DNA of 64,000 bases from Otis tarda (lineage: Eukaryota; Chordata; Aves; Otidiformes; Otididae): contig CM048552.1 in assembly GCA_026413225.1 (NCBI GenBank), positions 62,139,001 through 62,203,000 on the forward strand. Reading direction: 5' to 3'. Of the stretch, positions 13,274-26,483 are shown piece by piece. The notes under the pieces were generated by a model, which had not been told where the DNA came from, did no database searches, and worked only from the letters and a program-made list of their open reading frames with translations. The stretch's first letter is position 1, and every line of letters begins with the position of its first letter. Made by a program: the position numbers and the translations under genes.

Positions 13274-13369
13274 TCGGGGATGTCCCTGCTCTTGCGGGGG
13301 GGTTGGACTAGATGACCTTTGAAGGTCCCTTCCAACTCTAACCATTCTATGATTCTATGATTCTAAATT
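12461..13369 (+). mobile_element. CR1 LINE, 5'-truncated copy 1
   Basis: This is the 3' part of a chicken-repeat-1 retrotransposon, the main LINE family in birds. It begins inside the reverse transcriptase domain, runs through the end of ORF2 (TAG at 13271-13273) and a short 3' untranslated region containing GGTTGGACTAGATGACCTTT, and ends in two full and one partial ATTCTATG octamers (13344-13365). Severe 5' truncation is usual for CR1. The insertion is antisense to TBXAS1, the orientation best tolerated inside introns. The 9-base string TTCTAAATT occurs at both edges (12455-12463 and 13361-13369) and may be a target-site duplication, although it overlaps the terminal octamer. An uninterrupted frame and a clean octamer tail suggest a fairly recent copy. 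Confidence 0.96.
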
Positions 13370-16300
13370 AACACAGCTATCAGCTATAGCTATGATGTCT
13401 ACAGACGTGTATAGCTATATACACATGTGCACACCCACCCACATCCTGTTCTCCCTTCAACACTGTACACAGGAATTTACTGTTCTTTTCTGTAAGAGCA
13501 GCCATTTCAGTAATCTGTAATATAGACAGGGCAATTTATATACTGCAATTTATAGACATTATTTTTCAACAAAGGTCTAATTTAAAAACAAGACCAAAAA
13601 AAAAAGATAGATTAATAAAGCACCCATCCACATGGTATTGACTGAAGTTTTCAATCACAAGCCACTTCAGAAACAAGCAACAGAGCCCTACATGAAGACA
13701 CACACTCTCACAAACACACATGCGTGCACACATGCACTCACAAAGGAGAGACTAACAGTTATTTATATTTCCTACTTTGAGAGACAGGAAACCTCCCTTT
13801 TGCATCTGCTTTTTTCTCACTAAGAAGAATAATTTTAATTACAGTCACTTGGCACGAAGCCAATTCTGTTGTTTTTTTTTAATGACATCTGTCTAAGCAT
13901 TTTTTAACTTCCTGCTCAATGCAACTTCCTTCGTTTTATAGACCAACACCCAGTTACAGCAAAAAAGAAAAGGGAGTAGCAAATGATTTATTCCTTTTTC
14001 ATGTTAACTCTTATCAGGTATATCAAGTGGTTCATTGTTCTGAGAACTGATGGTACAGAAAGCAGATTTACAGGGGGAATTTAGGACTCAAGCAGTCTGG
14101 GAAAGGGGGAAAAAAAAAAAAAAGAAAAATCAAGCATGGAAAAAAACAACACAGTTGTAACTTAACCCTAAAACAACTCAACAGTTCCTGTTCTGCAGAC
14201 TGATTACCAAAGTTCAGCTTGGCTTTTTTTTCAGAAAAAAAAAAAAATGAGGGTTGCGATTAGGGCAAAAGTTGGGGCAGCATACTTAAAACTGAGAACA
14301 TAAAGCATCACAGCCAGTGGACATCACCTACAGCAGCTTAACTCTGGGCAGATTTCTGCTGCCATCAGTGAAGTTCCTCTGGGCTTGGGCAGTGACTCGA
14401 AGTCCACATCCCAAGCCGGCACAGCCCCCTGCTTCAGTCAGGTAACTGGGACAGGAACAAGGAACCCCAGAGCCCCTCTAACAAAACTGACCATAGAAAA
14501 CGCAAACGTGTAATTTTCAGATGCTGAGTGTTCAAGCTGCCTTCTCTCCCCTTCCTCTCATTCTGCTGTCACTTGCGTCTTACAAGGCTGTACTGCATGG
14601 CTTGCTGTTTTGCTCCTGATCGAGGAGTGAGATGAGCTGAGAGGTGAAAAAAAGGAGGCAAAAACACCACCAGGGAAGGAAAGCTGAATAATGCAGGAGC
14701 CGCAAAAGGAGAGAAAACAGGAGAGCTGAATAAAAAACGGGTGCTGCAGGATGGAGAGAAGGAAGCAAGGACAGAAACAACGGTGGACAAGGTGGCAGAG
14801 GAGCCACCCCACCAGCAGTCATAGCTTTTCAGGTACCTCAGCGTTTCCCTAAGATTTAGCAGGGTGCCACAGGTCTGGGGCCAGTGGAAGGCTGGGGGCC
14901 AGACTGTGCTGGGGAGCGGTGAGCGGGAGAGCCGGCAAACAGCATGGAGGAGAACATTTTATGTGTCCTTCTCACCACTCATTCCCTGCTCTGCTGGAGC
15001 TCAAGCCACAGGCACGTACCCACACCTGCTAACGAAAGTCCCAAAGGAATGGGATTTATAATGTACATAAGACATGCAGCCAGTGTTAGCTATAAGAGTA
15101 TCTGCCTCTTGGCTGGCCCCACTGCTGGGACACAGGTAAGCCTAATGAATTGTTCATGTCTTGACACCAAAGCTGCATTTTCATTCTTTGCTCTAGACAA
15201 CCTAGATTTTATTCTTTTGACTTACATGTTTTCTCAAGCAGGATAAATCATCTTTCGGGATACATGAACAACACAACACAAACAACCTGGGAAAACAAAG
15301 TCTCCCTCCTGCACTTTCTGCCTCCACGCAGATCTAACCTACAGCCCTCCTGAAAGTGCCGCAAAAGTTTCCATGTGATATTTAATTTCCTGGTCCCGGC
15401 TGGAACCAGAACTGAGAGTGCTGGAAGCCTCCGGAGGAAAAATTGGTATTGTCAGATTCTGCCCTAATTTTCCAAGATTCAGGAGTTTCAAAGAATATCT
15501 CAGCTCTTTAAGTGTTTGGAGACTTCACTCTCACAAGTGGCTGATTGCCTTCTGACTTGAGTCAACACAGCTGGAAAATGGAGTAAAAAAAAAAGACCAA
15601 CCTCAAAACCTCACTGAAAACCAGATGTTGCCATTGAGCAGAGCTACTGTGTTAATAAAACACTCGCACCCCTGCGCTCTCTGAAATAAAATGAATAACT
15701 CTAATAGATTTCCCAAACTGCGCTTTATGCCAGAAAGAAAGAAGGAGAAAAATATTTTAAGGCTCAAAGCAGACTGTGGAGAGGTATGGTTCTGGTGCTG
15801 GCATTGGGATTACTGTGCAGTCAGAAAGACCTCTATTTTTAGGGAGGACAGGCTGTGTTTGTTATTTGGCAGGAAGCGATCGGGACCAGTGATTTCAACG
15901 TTATTGCCGGACCCGTGGTCTGCTGGATATGAATAATGTGCTACAACACATGGTTTGGTACGGTGGTGAACACACAAACGGTGCCGACATGTGCCCCGGT
16001 GTCGTGTGCCACACAGTTTACGCAGGGTCAGGAGTTTATGTGCACCCCCAGGGCACACAGTGTTCCCTGAATGGTACTCACATTGTAGCTGTAAAAGAAA
16101 ACATCTCAGCGCTGTCACGAGCAAGGCAAAGATTTCAGGGCAGTTTTGCCTAAAAAAAAAAGTGGAATTTCTTTGCATGCTCCCATCAAAAATATTTTTC
16201 TATCAACTACATACGCCTCACAGGATGTAGATGCATTAAGTGATATGATATATACACAGCTAAGCAGGAATGCAAGCAAGAACTGAAAAACAACAGTGGT

Positions 16301-17081
16301 TTGTTTAAACGCCCTGTTTCATCTCATTCAGTCAGCATCCCATTATGAGCCACAGGGGGCCAGCTTTCTGAGGCCACCAAGATGTCAACAGTTGGAGGAA
16401 ACATCCACTCAAATGCCCGCGGGTTTGCTCTGAAAGCAGTCACTGACATGACGTCAACAGCCTTCTGCAACAGAAGCAGCGGTGCAGATTTGTTAGCAGG
16501 CTACCTGAAGTTGCCACAAACTAAAGAAAACTCCTGTCTTTGGGAAAAAAAAAGCTGATCTCTTTCTCTCTCCTTCCCATCACACACAACATCTCATTTT
16601 CTTCTCCCTCAGCAAAAGCTGATAAAGGGTCTTTGGAGCCGACGGAGAGCGCAGACAAGATCCATGCACCACATGGACACAGCCCATGTGCCTTGGCCAC
16701 TGCACATGTAGGCTAATGTTGGTTTGGTCTGAACCAGATGCCAAGAGAAGAACGGGTTTCACTCCTTACACTGCTTTTTTGTGATCGAGCCCTAAGACTG
16801 CTGGCAGTACTGACTGGTTATACTACGACGTTTAGGTTGAATCACTGATATGACTTAGACTTAGACTTATGAACACCCATGTCCTTAATCTGTGGGTGGT
16901 TTATGTTTAGCAACGATAGCAAAAATAAAGCCAAATTAAAAGCATAAATATGATGAGGTGATTCAAATGCAGAGCTGCACTTTATAAATAATGTGCTGAA
17001 TGTATCCAGTGCTCTGACACTTCACAAAATAAAAATGTGGTACCTTTCACCTGGTAATCTCCAGCCTTTTTTTAAAAAAAA

Positions 17082-17195
17082 AACAGATGGGGAAGCTGAC
17101 TCATGAAAAAGGTAAAATGTTTTGCTTAAGGTCACAGATCACAAATTCAGTGCTAGAAAAATCAGTTCCTTAAGCTAATTCCCTTGCTTTGTCAC
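17082..17195 (-). mobile_element. MIR-like SINE relic, reverse orientation
   Basis: The plus strand shows ACAGATGGGGAAGCTGACTC, then TTTGCTTAAGGTCACAGATC, then a degraded stretch ending near CTTTGTCACC. This is the reverse complement of the MIR core and tRNA-like head (CTGTAAAATGGGG through the GTGACCTTGGGCAAG region). High divergence fits an element that predates birds. Confidence 0.6.
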
Positions 17196-20100
17196 CAGAT
17201 AATATTGGCTACAGTACACTTGAGCAATAAATTAGACTTTAAAAAACTCAAGGGCATTAGCAAATTATAATTAAGCACACATTCTGCAATGAGATGAATT
17301 GTTTTTATAATAAGAGGCAGCAAAAACTAGTGCCTATAAATTGCACATTGTAGGAGAGTATTACTCCTTCTTAGAGGCAACAACAAATACTTTTGCCAGA
17401 TTTTGATGATACAGATGTATGTGTATGCCTGTGCGTGTTTAGAATACAGTAAAAGCAATAACAGCCTGGCCGTGCTCACTGCTGTGCACCTTGATGGAGA
17501 AGATAAGTGATGCTAGATTCAGAAAACACTTCAGGGCCTGGTTGAATTCAAAAATACACAGGATTTTTCACATTAACACTGCTAAATATGTTAATTGTGT
17601 TTCCTGGAGTGGATGATTTAAGCACAAGCCTCAAAGAGACACCAACTGTCTTTAAGAACTGCATAAACTCCATTGACACTTAGTTATTGCTCCTTTGCAG
17701 TTAGATGCTGATTGCAAAATCAGGATGACAAAATCAGCAGACATACCATATTCAAAATTTGCTGCTTAAAATAAAATGCCATATTAGGACAATCCTCAAA
17801 TATTTTGGTGTTAAAGGCACTGAACAGCTCTGAAAGCTCTCTTTCACATTGGTGGTGATTGCCAGTGGTTAGTCCCCCTAACAAACTCAGGCACTTATTT
17901 AGGTGGGGCCTAACTTAAGGCACCCGTGACTGAAAATACCACTGCTAAATACTATTTGTGTAGGTTGATGCTGAAATACTACTATGAACTTTCCATAATG
18001 TCATGAAAAAGCAGGAGATATAACAACATTATAATAATATGTTCTCTTCCCTAATGCCCTTCAGCTGAGAATCTCAAACATCCATTAAGAGAAATATAAG
18101 CACGCTCCATTTACCACATGAACAGGCTGTGGTCTTACAGCAAGTCAGAAGTTAAGGAAAGTCAGAAACAAAGAGTTCAAGTAACGTTAGCCAGCATCCA
18201 CTCCTCAAACAAGAAACCAGCCTTTCCCTCTCTGTTCAGAGGAGGATGAACGGCATGTCTCTCAGCGTGTTTCCTTACGGTCCTTCTGAGAAGCCCAACA
18301 TCACAGATGTTGAATGCTATGCCATAGGTCAGGTCTGAGTGCATGCCAAAGTTGAATCAAAAGGGAGCAATAGTTTCAGCTTAGAGCTTACTAAGAAAAC
18401 TGCATACTGATAAAGGAAACCATTGCATTGCTCATTGTGCTCTTTACTGATTTGTTCTGCTTAAATCAGCCCAAGCTACCACCTTCCCCTGGCAGGAGGG
18501 CTGGTCAAACATATGTTTCTGCAGATGATCCAAGTGCCAGCTGGCACAGGGTAAGAGGGGCAGTCATGCACAAAAAGACTGGCCCTCATCATCTTCTGAC
18601 TCTGAAGATGCTGTTATCTCTGTCACCCACTCCAGCTCTTATGTCCTACAACTAAGCCGTGGCATGGTGGGTCTGCTTTTTGACTTGCCACTCTGCCGTG
18701 CAGACATCTTCTTCCTTAGGATTAACCATTTAGCTTCTAGCAGGGTGCAGCTATTCGGATGACCTTGTTACAGCTTCACGAGCAGTACTGTTGCTTAAGC
18801 AGTTACACTACACGCTGCTATACCAGTCCAATAAACGAAGCCCTTGTTGTTCATTGATAGACCAACAGTATCAAAGCAGCATGCAGCAGGCAGAGAAGAG
18901 AGCCAAGGTGTGCCTTAGCACATCACTTCACTTTACAGCTACACAACTTCTTACATAGTCCAGAAAATCGAGAAGCAAGGGTTTAAATCCCTTGAAATCT
19001 TACCCTCTGCCTCTTGGAGCTGTACGAAAGGAGTTTGACTGCCAGGAGCCAACAGCCAAAGCTGTGTGCAAGCTCCTGCCCAACGCCATTGCTCGCACCT
19101 TCCTCCTGCCATGCAGGCTCCCCCATCACAAATCACCAGGGCTCTTCCCACAGAATATTTAGCTCTGGCTAGTTCAGGGAGTGAGAAAGTAGACCTGTGA
19201 GTTTAACTCAGCCCGTTCACTGGCACGGGATCTCAGCAGACATAAATCCAATGCTGGACGCAGAGGCAATGCACCCTCTGCACCCAAGGGCCAGGACCAA
19301 CACCTGCCACTACAGCAGCATAGGCCAGAGAAAGCGTTAAACCCTCATTAACGGAGTGATGAACACCATCTCATCTGGGAGACCGACGGCATGACAAACA
19401 CAAGAAGCTACTTCCTCACGCTCCTGTTTTTGCCTGTAGTTACATTGCTGCTGAGCAGGCCCACTGCCTCTGATAGGAATGGAAGGTTTGAACCCCACAA
19501 GGCCTGCAGGTGCCCTTGGGCTGCACATGGGCCCCGGATGGCTCTTGGTGAGCACGGGGCTGCTCTGCACAGCATCTGGCTGCCGGTGTTCAAAGCGGGG
19601 CAGTTCGGGGTGATGGGGATGGCCTATGGAAGAGGGTTAGCCCTTCCTTTTCCCCTCCTCTCCCTTCTGCTCTCCCAGCCTTCTCCACGACTGCTGATTA
19701 CCAATACACGCACTCCCTGCCTGGTGACCAAAACTGCCACAGCAGAAAGATCGAATGAGACAGGGAAAAAATGCTTTTGCAAATTCAAATACCCATCTTT
19801 TAATAATATAAACAGCTTGCCTTGCTGAAGCAGCAAAGCTGGGCACTGATGAGAATGTCGACTTCCATTCCACAGAGGAATTAAATGATCGCTGGCACCA
19901 GCCTCTGAAGAGACAATCACCTCGTCTGCACTGCTGGAGCTGGTACTGTGGGCACTGAGCAGCTGGCACTGAGCTCAGGGGGCTCAGACCCAGGCCACCA
20001 CCAATTGACCTGTAAGCCCACCTCACCTGAATCATCCCCTGAGCCCCTAGGCTATTACATGCTAATATTCCTGCATTAATGCCTCCTTTTTCTTATTCCC

Positions 20101-21390
20101 ACCCTGGAGTGGCTCTTACCTTGGGGAAAGAGAGGTCCAGCCCCACCAGAACTTTACAACCTTCAGTAAAATCTTTGTAAGCCCCATTTCCCCCCCGCTT
20201 GCGCCAACTGGTGATGGTAGTAGCACCCAGCCTGGCACCACAACACGCCGGATCGGGTAGGATGCAGGACCTGCACAGCAGCCTGCAGCAGGGATTTCCC
20301 TGGCCATTTCCAAGCTCGTGAAGACAAGCACGTGGCAACACGGGCTGAGTGTGAACATGGTACACTGTAAGAAGTTGCAAGGTCCTTTACAAGGCATTGG
20401 GCTTTTTTTCCCCTGTTTTCCAGTGTATTACAACAAAACATTCTCATCTTGTCTGAACTGTTTGGATAATGAAGAATCTCCACTGTTTCTATTTTGTACA
20501 ATAATGCTCTCTCAAACCTCCGTTGCTTTATTTGTGCACACATACAGACACAATATCTGCTACAAAATGTTCTGGTGAAATCTCCACTAGTTATTAGAGC
20601 CACCTCTGCTCCCACATGGAGCAAGGAAATGTCATATAGGGGTTGGATCTCCCAGCTCAGCTTTATTCCAGTTGTAAATAAAGTTACTAATACTCCACAC
20701 AGCATAAATAGCTACATATCTATTTTTAAACATATGTAATCATCAGTCTGCTAACTATTAGTTTGCTTCTTTAGACCTTTCCAAATGGGCTTAACTATGA
20801 CACAGGCAGTATTTATTTCTCATTTAATCCCAGCTATTTCAATTGCAAAAAGGTGGTTGCAAAGAGGGTGACTTATCTGCAATGCTACAGTATCTGTCAG
20901 AATGACATTCTGATTTAATATGGAGGTTATAGGGCATGTATGGTTTATTATGCTCTGGCCATTTCATGACACTTGCAATTAGAGAATTAATAGTGTTGAT
21001 GTTAGGAATTAGAAATAAACAATAGTTCATTTAATGATTGATATTCACTGAAAACAAGATTATCTTTAATGTAATTGAATAATTAGTTATTGATGAAGGG
21101 CTCATGATTAATTACAATTTACCTGCCTTAGCAGAATTTTAAAGATCCAGAATTCATTATTTTCAATGACAATGAAAAAATAGATAAGGAGAAGTTGCAA
21201 CTGTTAAATGTCACAATTTCAACACTATGATTATTAAAAGCAGTTAAAAGATCTGAAAAAAAACCCCTTCCTAATACATTAAAATCAAAACCTGCCTCAG
21301 TAGAGATGGTTGCCTTCTGCCTCTGGGCTACATGTTCCTCTCCACTGTGAACCCTCTGGATTTGAGCCCGAGGCTTTGAGACAGAGTGTC

Positions 21391-21429
21391 AACTGGTGCA
21401 AATCAGCATAGCTCCTTTGAAGCCAGTGA
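21391..21429. repeat. Decayed palindromic interspersed relic
   Basis: AACTGGTGCAAATCAGCATA then GCTCCTTTGAAGCCAGTG matches the half-unit CTGGTGTAAATCAGCATAGCTCCATTGAAGTCAATG found in many sauropsid repeats, with only a few differences. This is the cleanest of the relics of this type in the window. Confidence 0.5.
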
Positions 21430-22381
21430 CACAAATAGTAAAAAATTCCATTAACTGGGTATTTGTATAGGTCACCAAGATACTTTACACTTAATTAAGG
21501 AACCTGGATGCTGAAATTCTGGGATCAATTGAAAAATGCCAGATAAATACTTAACAGTCATTGTGTAATCGATCAACAATGGATGCATAAGGATTGATTT
21601 GTATGACATCACATCACAGTGCCACAGCTATGTTAATAGCATCCAGGAGGCACGTAAAGAAGCAACCATGTTTATGCAAGTAAACATCTTATGAAGACAG
21701 ATGTTGCTAAAACACTGACTAGGTTTTAGCCTTGTTGCTTTCATTTCTGGTTGCAAAAGGGAGTATGAAAGGACTCCGATACTAGCAAAAGAAGCTGTTA
21801 AGAAATGTTTTCAGGCTTACAGATGCTACACGCACTTCCTTTCTTAAGGCATTCATGCCTTCATTTTGGCTTGATAATCAGTGTCCTCAGCCTTAGTAGT
21901 CCTCAACCAGCTCAAAGATTTCAGCTTGTTTTCATGAGAGAGGAGGAGGAACAACAGATTCATCACCACACAGATTTCACCACTGACGGCAAAACAGTTC
22001 TGAGGTGGATCAAATCCTTTTAGCACAAAGCATCACTGGTTTTCTGGCTGTATTCAAGAATGCAATGGGTGATGGGATCCCTCCCAAGAATATAAGAAAG
22101 GATCAACTAGATGGAAAATAAAGGTGCAAACACTATAGGTTTCCAAAAACATTTAACTTGGCTGACAAAAATAATCCTGATGCAGTTGATCCAAGCCCTC
22201 TCCTAAAATTCTTTTGTTCTGCATGTCTCTGCAGGACACTTTCTCCTTACAGAGCTTGCTCTGTTCCTTACATTTGGATGGAAAGGATCTCACTATGTTT
22301 CTTTCTTCCCCCCACTCCCTAAACCCTAATTCAAAGGTGTACCTTGCCCTTTCCCTCCCCTCTCCTCCCTAGAGCATAATT

Positions 22382-22416
22382 AAAAAAAAAAAAAAGAACG
22401 AAAGAAAGAAAGAAAA
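22382..22416 (+). repeat. A-run plus (GAAA)n microsatellite
   Basis: A run of 14 A is followed by about four GAAA-type units (GAACGAAAGAAAGAAAGAAAA). Length polymorphism is likely. Confidence 0.9.
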
Positions 22417-25278
22417 TGTAATTTACAAGGTGGAAGTAATATAACAAATGATGCCTTATGGGGAAACCCCACTGCTCTAATAAAGAACTAGTAGGATCTT
22501 GGGATCATTCCTTGTTGGGGAGGGTTAATGGAGGCCCTGCTCCTTTGCATCACAGTATTAAGCTTGACATTTTTAAAGGAGAAAACACTCCCCACTAAGA
22601 CATAAAAGGCTTTGCCTACAGCACTGCCTATATGTACCACTTCTCTTACGACGCAAACCTGAAGCATGGGAAGCTATAAACCACTCTGCAGCCACTGCCA
22701 GCAGACAAAGGACTTTCTTTAGAGAAAGCCAGAGACTGCAGCAAGAGTTAAAATAAACAGTTAAGATTATACAGCTCACTTCATTTTCCCTTAGGAAACT
22801 GAAACATCCCTTTCATTCTACTCCTGCTCCCCCTAAATCAAGTTCAATCCACTCATAGGAAAGGGCCACAATACAATACCCTCAAGGAAAACATATCCCA
22901 ACTATGATGTGCACTATTCCTATCTGAAGACCTTGGAGGTCAAGGCTGTACTAAAAGAGCAACCAAACAACACAAGTGCCTGGAGAAGTTAAGCAAGAAT
23001 CCTTTGCAGTAGCTGTCTATGGGAATCTGAGGCAAACCTTGTGTAAACTGATGACTTTGGGGAAGTGACCTTGGATTGTGTGATGGCAGATTCAACCATT
23101 GCCTAATGGGAGCATCCAAAGAAATTCAATTTTCAGAAAAATTAGCACTTGGACTAGGCCCCCTTCTTATGACTTCGTCTGACACAGTAAAATATAAAAA
23201 AGCTGTGAAAATATAATTTCTTTCTATAGTTTAGAAAGACTTCACTCACTATTAAAAGGTTAATGTGAAAATGAAAACCATTAAAAAGATATCTGCGCTC
23301 ACCCATGTACTAATAACAGCTTTGATCATTAAAGATGAGTTTTATTTAACAAATGCCCTGTTACTGCCAGATCTTAAGATCTTGATCTCTCTTTCTTTCT
23401 TCCTGTTGCACATTATAATTGCAGCTAGTGATGTTTTAATAGAGGTTTCACGTTGGCTGTGATGGCCTGGGACACGTTCCATGATACGTTGGTCATGTGT
23501 AGAGAAGGAGTTTGTGGGCCCTTTCAAACGAGACTCCAAGCATCTGCTTCCCCATGAAGGCATGTGCTGTGATGACATGTGTGGTCTCCCTGGGTTCTTA
23601 AGAAAGGAGTGCAAAAATCTAAGATTGCATTTTCCCTTCACGCTATCTCTTTAACTTTCTGAATTTTACTCAGAATGAGCAGTGGACTCATTTCAGCAGG
23701 CCACACTCATATGTGGACACATATTCCACCACAGAAGCTGCTGGAAGTGGCTTTATGAGACAGTGCTGCCTTGTGGCAGTAAGTTGGGCAGGTCAGTATA
23801 TGTCTGTGTCACAGGCAGCCTACACATGCATCTGAGCTGGATGAAGTTACTGCTTCCATGGTTCATCACTACCCTCAACTGCAAGCTACCAGCCTCTCAG
23901 ATCTTGACAGCAGACCTGCTCAGGTGATTGCTCTCCACTTATTCAGTTCAAAATCTCTACTACTTTACGATGAAGCCTTACACTAAATTAAAAACTCTTC
24001 ATGCTAAATAGGGTCATTTTGACCGAGGCAGGGGTGGAGGGCAACTACTCAGGCTTGCAGATTTGAAGGGAATCTAAGCTGTGGTGCAGGCAAAAGGTTG
24101 GCTGTATCAACTGTTGCTATCCTGCATCCAGCTTGAGTGCATCTAGAGGACTCTATGATCATAGTCAGAAGCTTTGATGGTGGCCTTAGGAAACATCCAG
24201 GCTCTAGTACTGCAGAGGGAATGCCCGGAACCCAAGTACTTATTCAGGATCCTAATCAGTTCAGTGGTGTTTCACTGAAGAGCAGTGGTATACCCATCTG
24301 TAGTTCCTGTATTAGGAAAGAAGTCAACATCTCTAACAGTGATATACAACCTTAAATCCACATTGTTTTGTCAGTTTAAGTACACACTGCAACCTTTTAA
24401 GTATCTATGTCCTATTAGGTTTTTTTTGAACATCATATGCTCCAATAAAACCCAGACCTAGGGTGGAAATTCTCAGAGGTACTGTAGCATAATCACAGGA
24501 ATAAGGATTGCAGCAATATTCCCTCAGGAAGTCTGCTTTGCTCTCTGGTTCCCATGCAGTGGGGATGTGTAAATTATTCAACTGTACCATGCAGGAAAAG
24601 AGGGCTTGTATGAAAATAAGTACAATTGTTATTTAAGAAGAGAAGGAAATTATGAAGAAGGAGGTTTTTAAAACACATCCGTCATTTTCCCACAAAGTAA
24701 CAAGTGGAATTTGTACACAGAACTATTTACTGTGAAAGTCTGTCTGTAAAAAATATATATTTCCAATCAGAAACACCAGAAACAGAGATATCAAGTAAGT
24801 TTGTGGGACTTCCAAGTGAAATAGTAGCTTTAAAACATGACAGTAACTGAGAACCTGTTCATTTATTTTACTAGCACAAAATTTTTTAAATTTTAAAAGC
24901 TAATTTTACTTAGAACTAAAGCTTTGCAAACTTGGGCTCACATCCATGATATACATTTCTCTGCTTCTTCTGGCATGTAAGAGAAAAGCAGGGAATTACA
25001 ACTGACCTGGCACAAACCTCCAAACCAAGTTCGTGACAGCATTTACAAAGCTAATGCTGTGTGACATGGTTAGCAGGTCAAATGAAAGCAAACCAGCAAG
25101 TGGAAGTAAATGATGTAAGAGAATTATGTTTAATTTGGGGAAGTAGAACAAAACTTCAATCGCTGTGTTGTTGCCTTGAAAATAATACCGGATGGATTCA
25201 GAACTCTAAATGGAAGAAAAAATCCTGCCAGCGGCAGCTGCGCTTTACACTTGAGTAGCCACATGGGGAAACCAGGGG

Positions 25279-25378
25279 CAGGTCCTCAACCAGGGTAAAT
25301 TGCCTTAGCTCTGAATGGGACCTGAATTCAGTGGGAGTCTATCTGTTCACCGACTTCAATGAGCTGTGAATTAGACCC
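25279..25378. repeat. Decayed palindromic interspersed relic
   Basis: CAGGTCCTCAACCAGGGTAA, ATTGCCTTAGCTCTGAATGG, ATTCAGTGGGAGTC and CGACTTCAATGAGC follow the order of the old foldback repeat (GATCCTCAGCTGGTGTAAAT, GTAGCTCCATTGA, and the return arm). It ends near TTAGACCC. Confidence 0.45.
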
Positions 25379-26483
25379 AAGAGTGCCAGGTTTCCACAAT
25401 TTCAAAATGCTCTCTTCCTCATTAAAATGTACTTACTAGTGACAGCAGCCAATGTTAACCTAATGAACAAAGAAGTTCATTACTGACAAAAAGTGCTAAT
25501 GCATTTTATGTACCACTCATGACAGAATCATCTTTGAAGAAAACAGAATGAGATCCTCATTCCTAGCTGGCTTGGACAAATTCCTTGTCCAAACACTATG
25601 GAAGATCTCTAACAACTATCTTGCAAGTCTAACTGCAAGGACTACCTTGGGCTGAGGAAATTTGGGAAGCATCAGTGCTGTGAAGACTTCATCTGGCCTT
25701 TTCCCGAAGATTCTTCTTTCCCTTAAATTTTCCAAGGCTCTCAATAGTAAAGGAGGTGTAGCCCATGCCCCAGGGAAGCTGACAAAAGAACAAGGTGTCA
25801 AAAGTATGTTCTCCAGCTTTTTTTACCTCATAATTTTTTAAGACTTTTTGATCCTGTCTCCTCTGTCCTGAAAACCATACCAAGCTTCTTAGAGTAAGTC
25901 TATACTGCAGTTAAGGCCAGTAATGTGGATGTACCTGCTGAGCTGTCTTTGAGCAAGCGAAGAGTAACAGAAACCACACCAGAAGCACAAAGGTCATTGA
26001 GAGCTGAAATTCACCTGAGTAACTAGGTTAAGGCTCTGATAATTAACTTCCCTGTTGTCTGGGCCAAGGTTACTTAGTTAACCAAAAACTAAGCAAAGCC
26101 ATTATCTTGGTTGTGCAGCAGCCATACTGTCAAACACAGAGCGTCTACATACAAGGCCCAATCCAGCATTTTTTTTGTGTCTGGGGTAAAGGCATGCCCC
26201 CTTGAATGCTCCTCGTTTTGTTTGTCCTGCAGACTGTTGGCTTCCTAGAGCAAAGATCAGACGTTCTGCCATGAAACCAAGAGTAATGTACATTGCTGGC
26301 CCTCAACACACCCCATACACAGACATAACAGTATTTACAGGAGCAGTAGCAAGACCCCACTTTTTTGTTCAGCAATAAAGGGAATCAGCCATCTTCAGAA
26401 AGAGAGAACAAAGAGGACATTTGGAAAGCCAAAATCAGAATCCAGGTGCCCAGTTTCCACTGAGGGACAGTGCAGAGGATGTA

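Larger units (their letters stand above)
13370..26483 (-). other. Intron-like stretch between the two CR1 copies
   Basis: No exon is recognised. Right after the first CR1 lies an AGCTAT-rich near-palindrome (about 13376-13430) and a CA-rich stretch near 13700-13742. Further on are a purine-rich A run at 14108-14124, a local CpG cluster at 15876-16005, a MIR-like relic at 17082-17195, a TAAT-rich block at 20740-21130, a palindromic relic at 21391-21429, a GAAA microsatellite at 22382-22416 and another palindromic relic at 25279-25378. Minus frames of 180 and 132 codons at 20163-20705 and 19637-20035 are Cys-rich and look like chance frames. Confidence 0.45.

Noticed and set aside
14836-14847. 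Minus-strand ETLR codons, considered as the P450 K-helix ExxR of TBXAS1
   Set aside because: The following residues are YLKSYD rather than the expected xYPP run, and the preceding frame is not P450-like.
18970-18995. GGGTTTAAATCCC near-palindrome resembling a tRNA B box
   Set aside because: No cloverleaf could be drawn around it and no A box precedes it. No tRNA gene called.
19391-19828. 145-codon plus-strand open frame with a hydrophobic start that could pass for a signal peptide
   Set aside because: The rest (proline- and arginine-rich, then poly-Ser/Leu) does not look like a secreted protein, and overlapping minus frames are equally open.
20163-20705. 180-codon minus-strand open frame
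   Set aside because: Many Cys and Ser residues, no recognisable motif, and alternative frames of similar length overlap it. Treated as chance.
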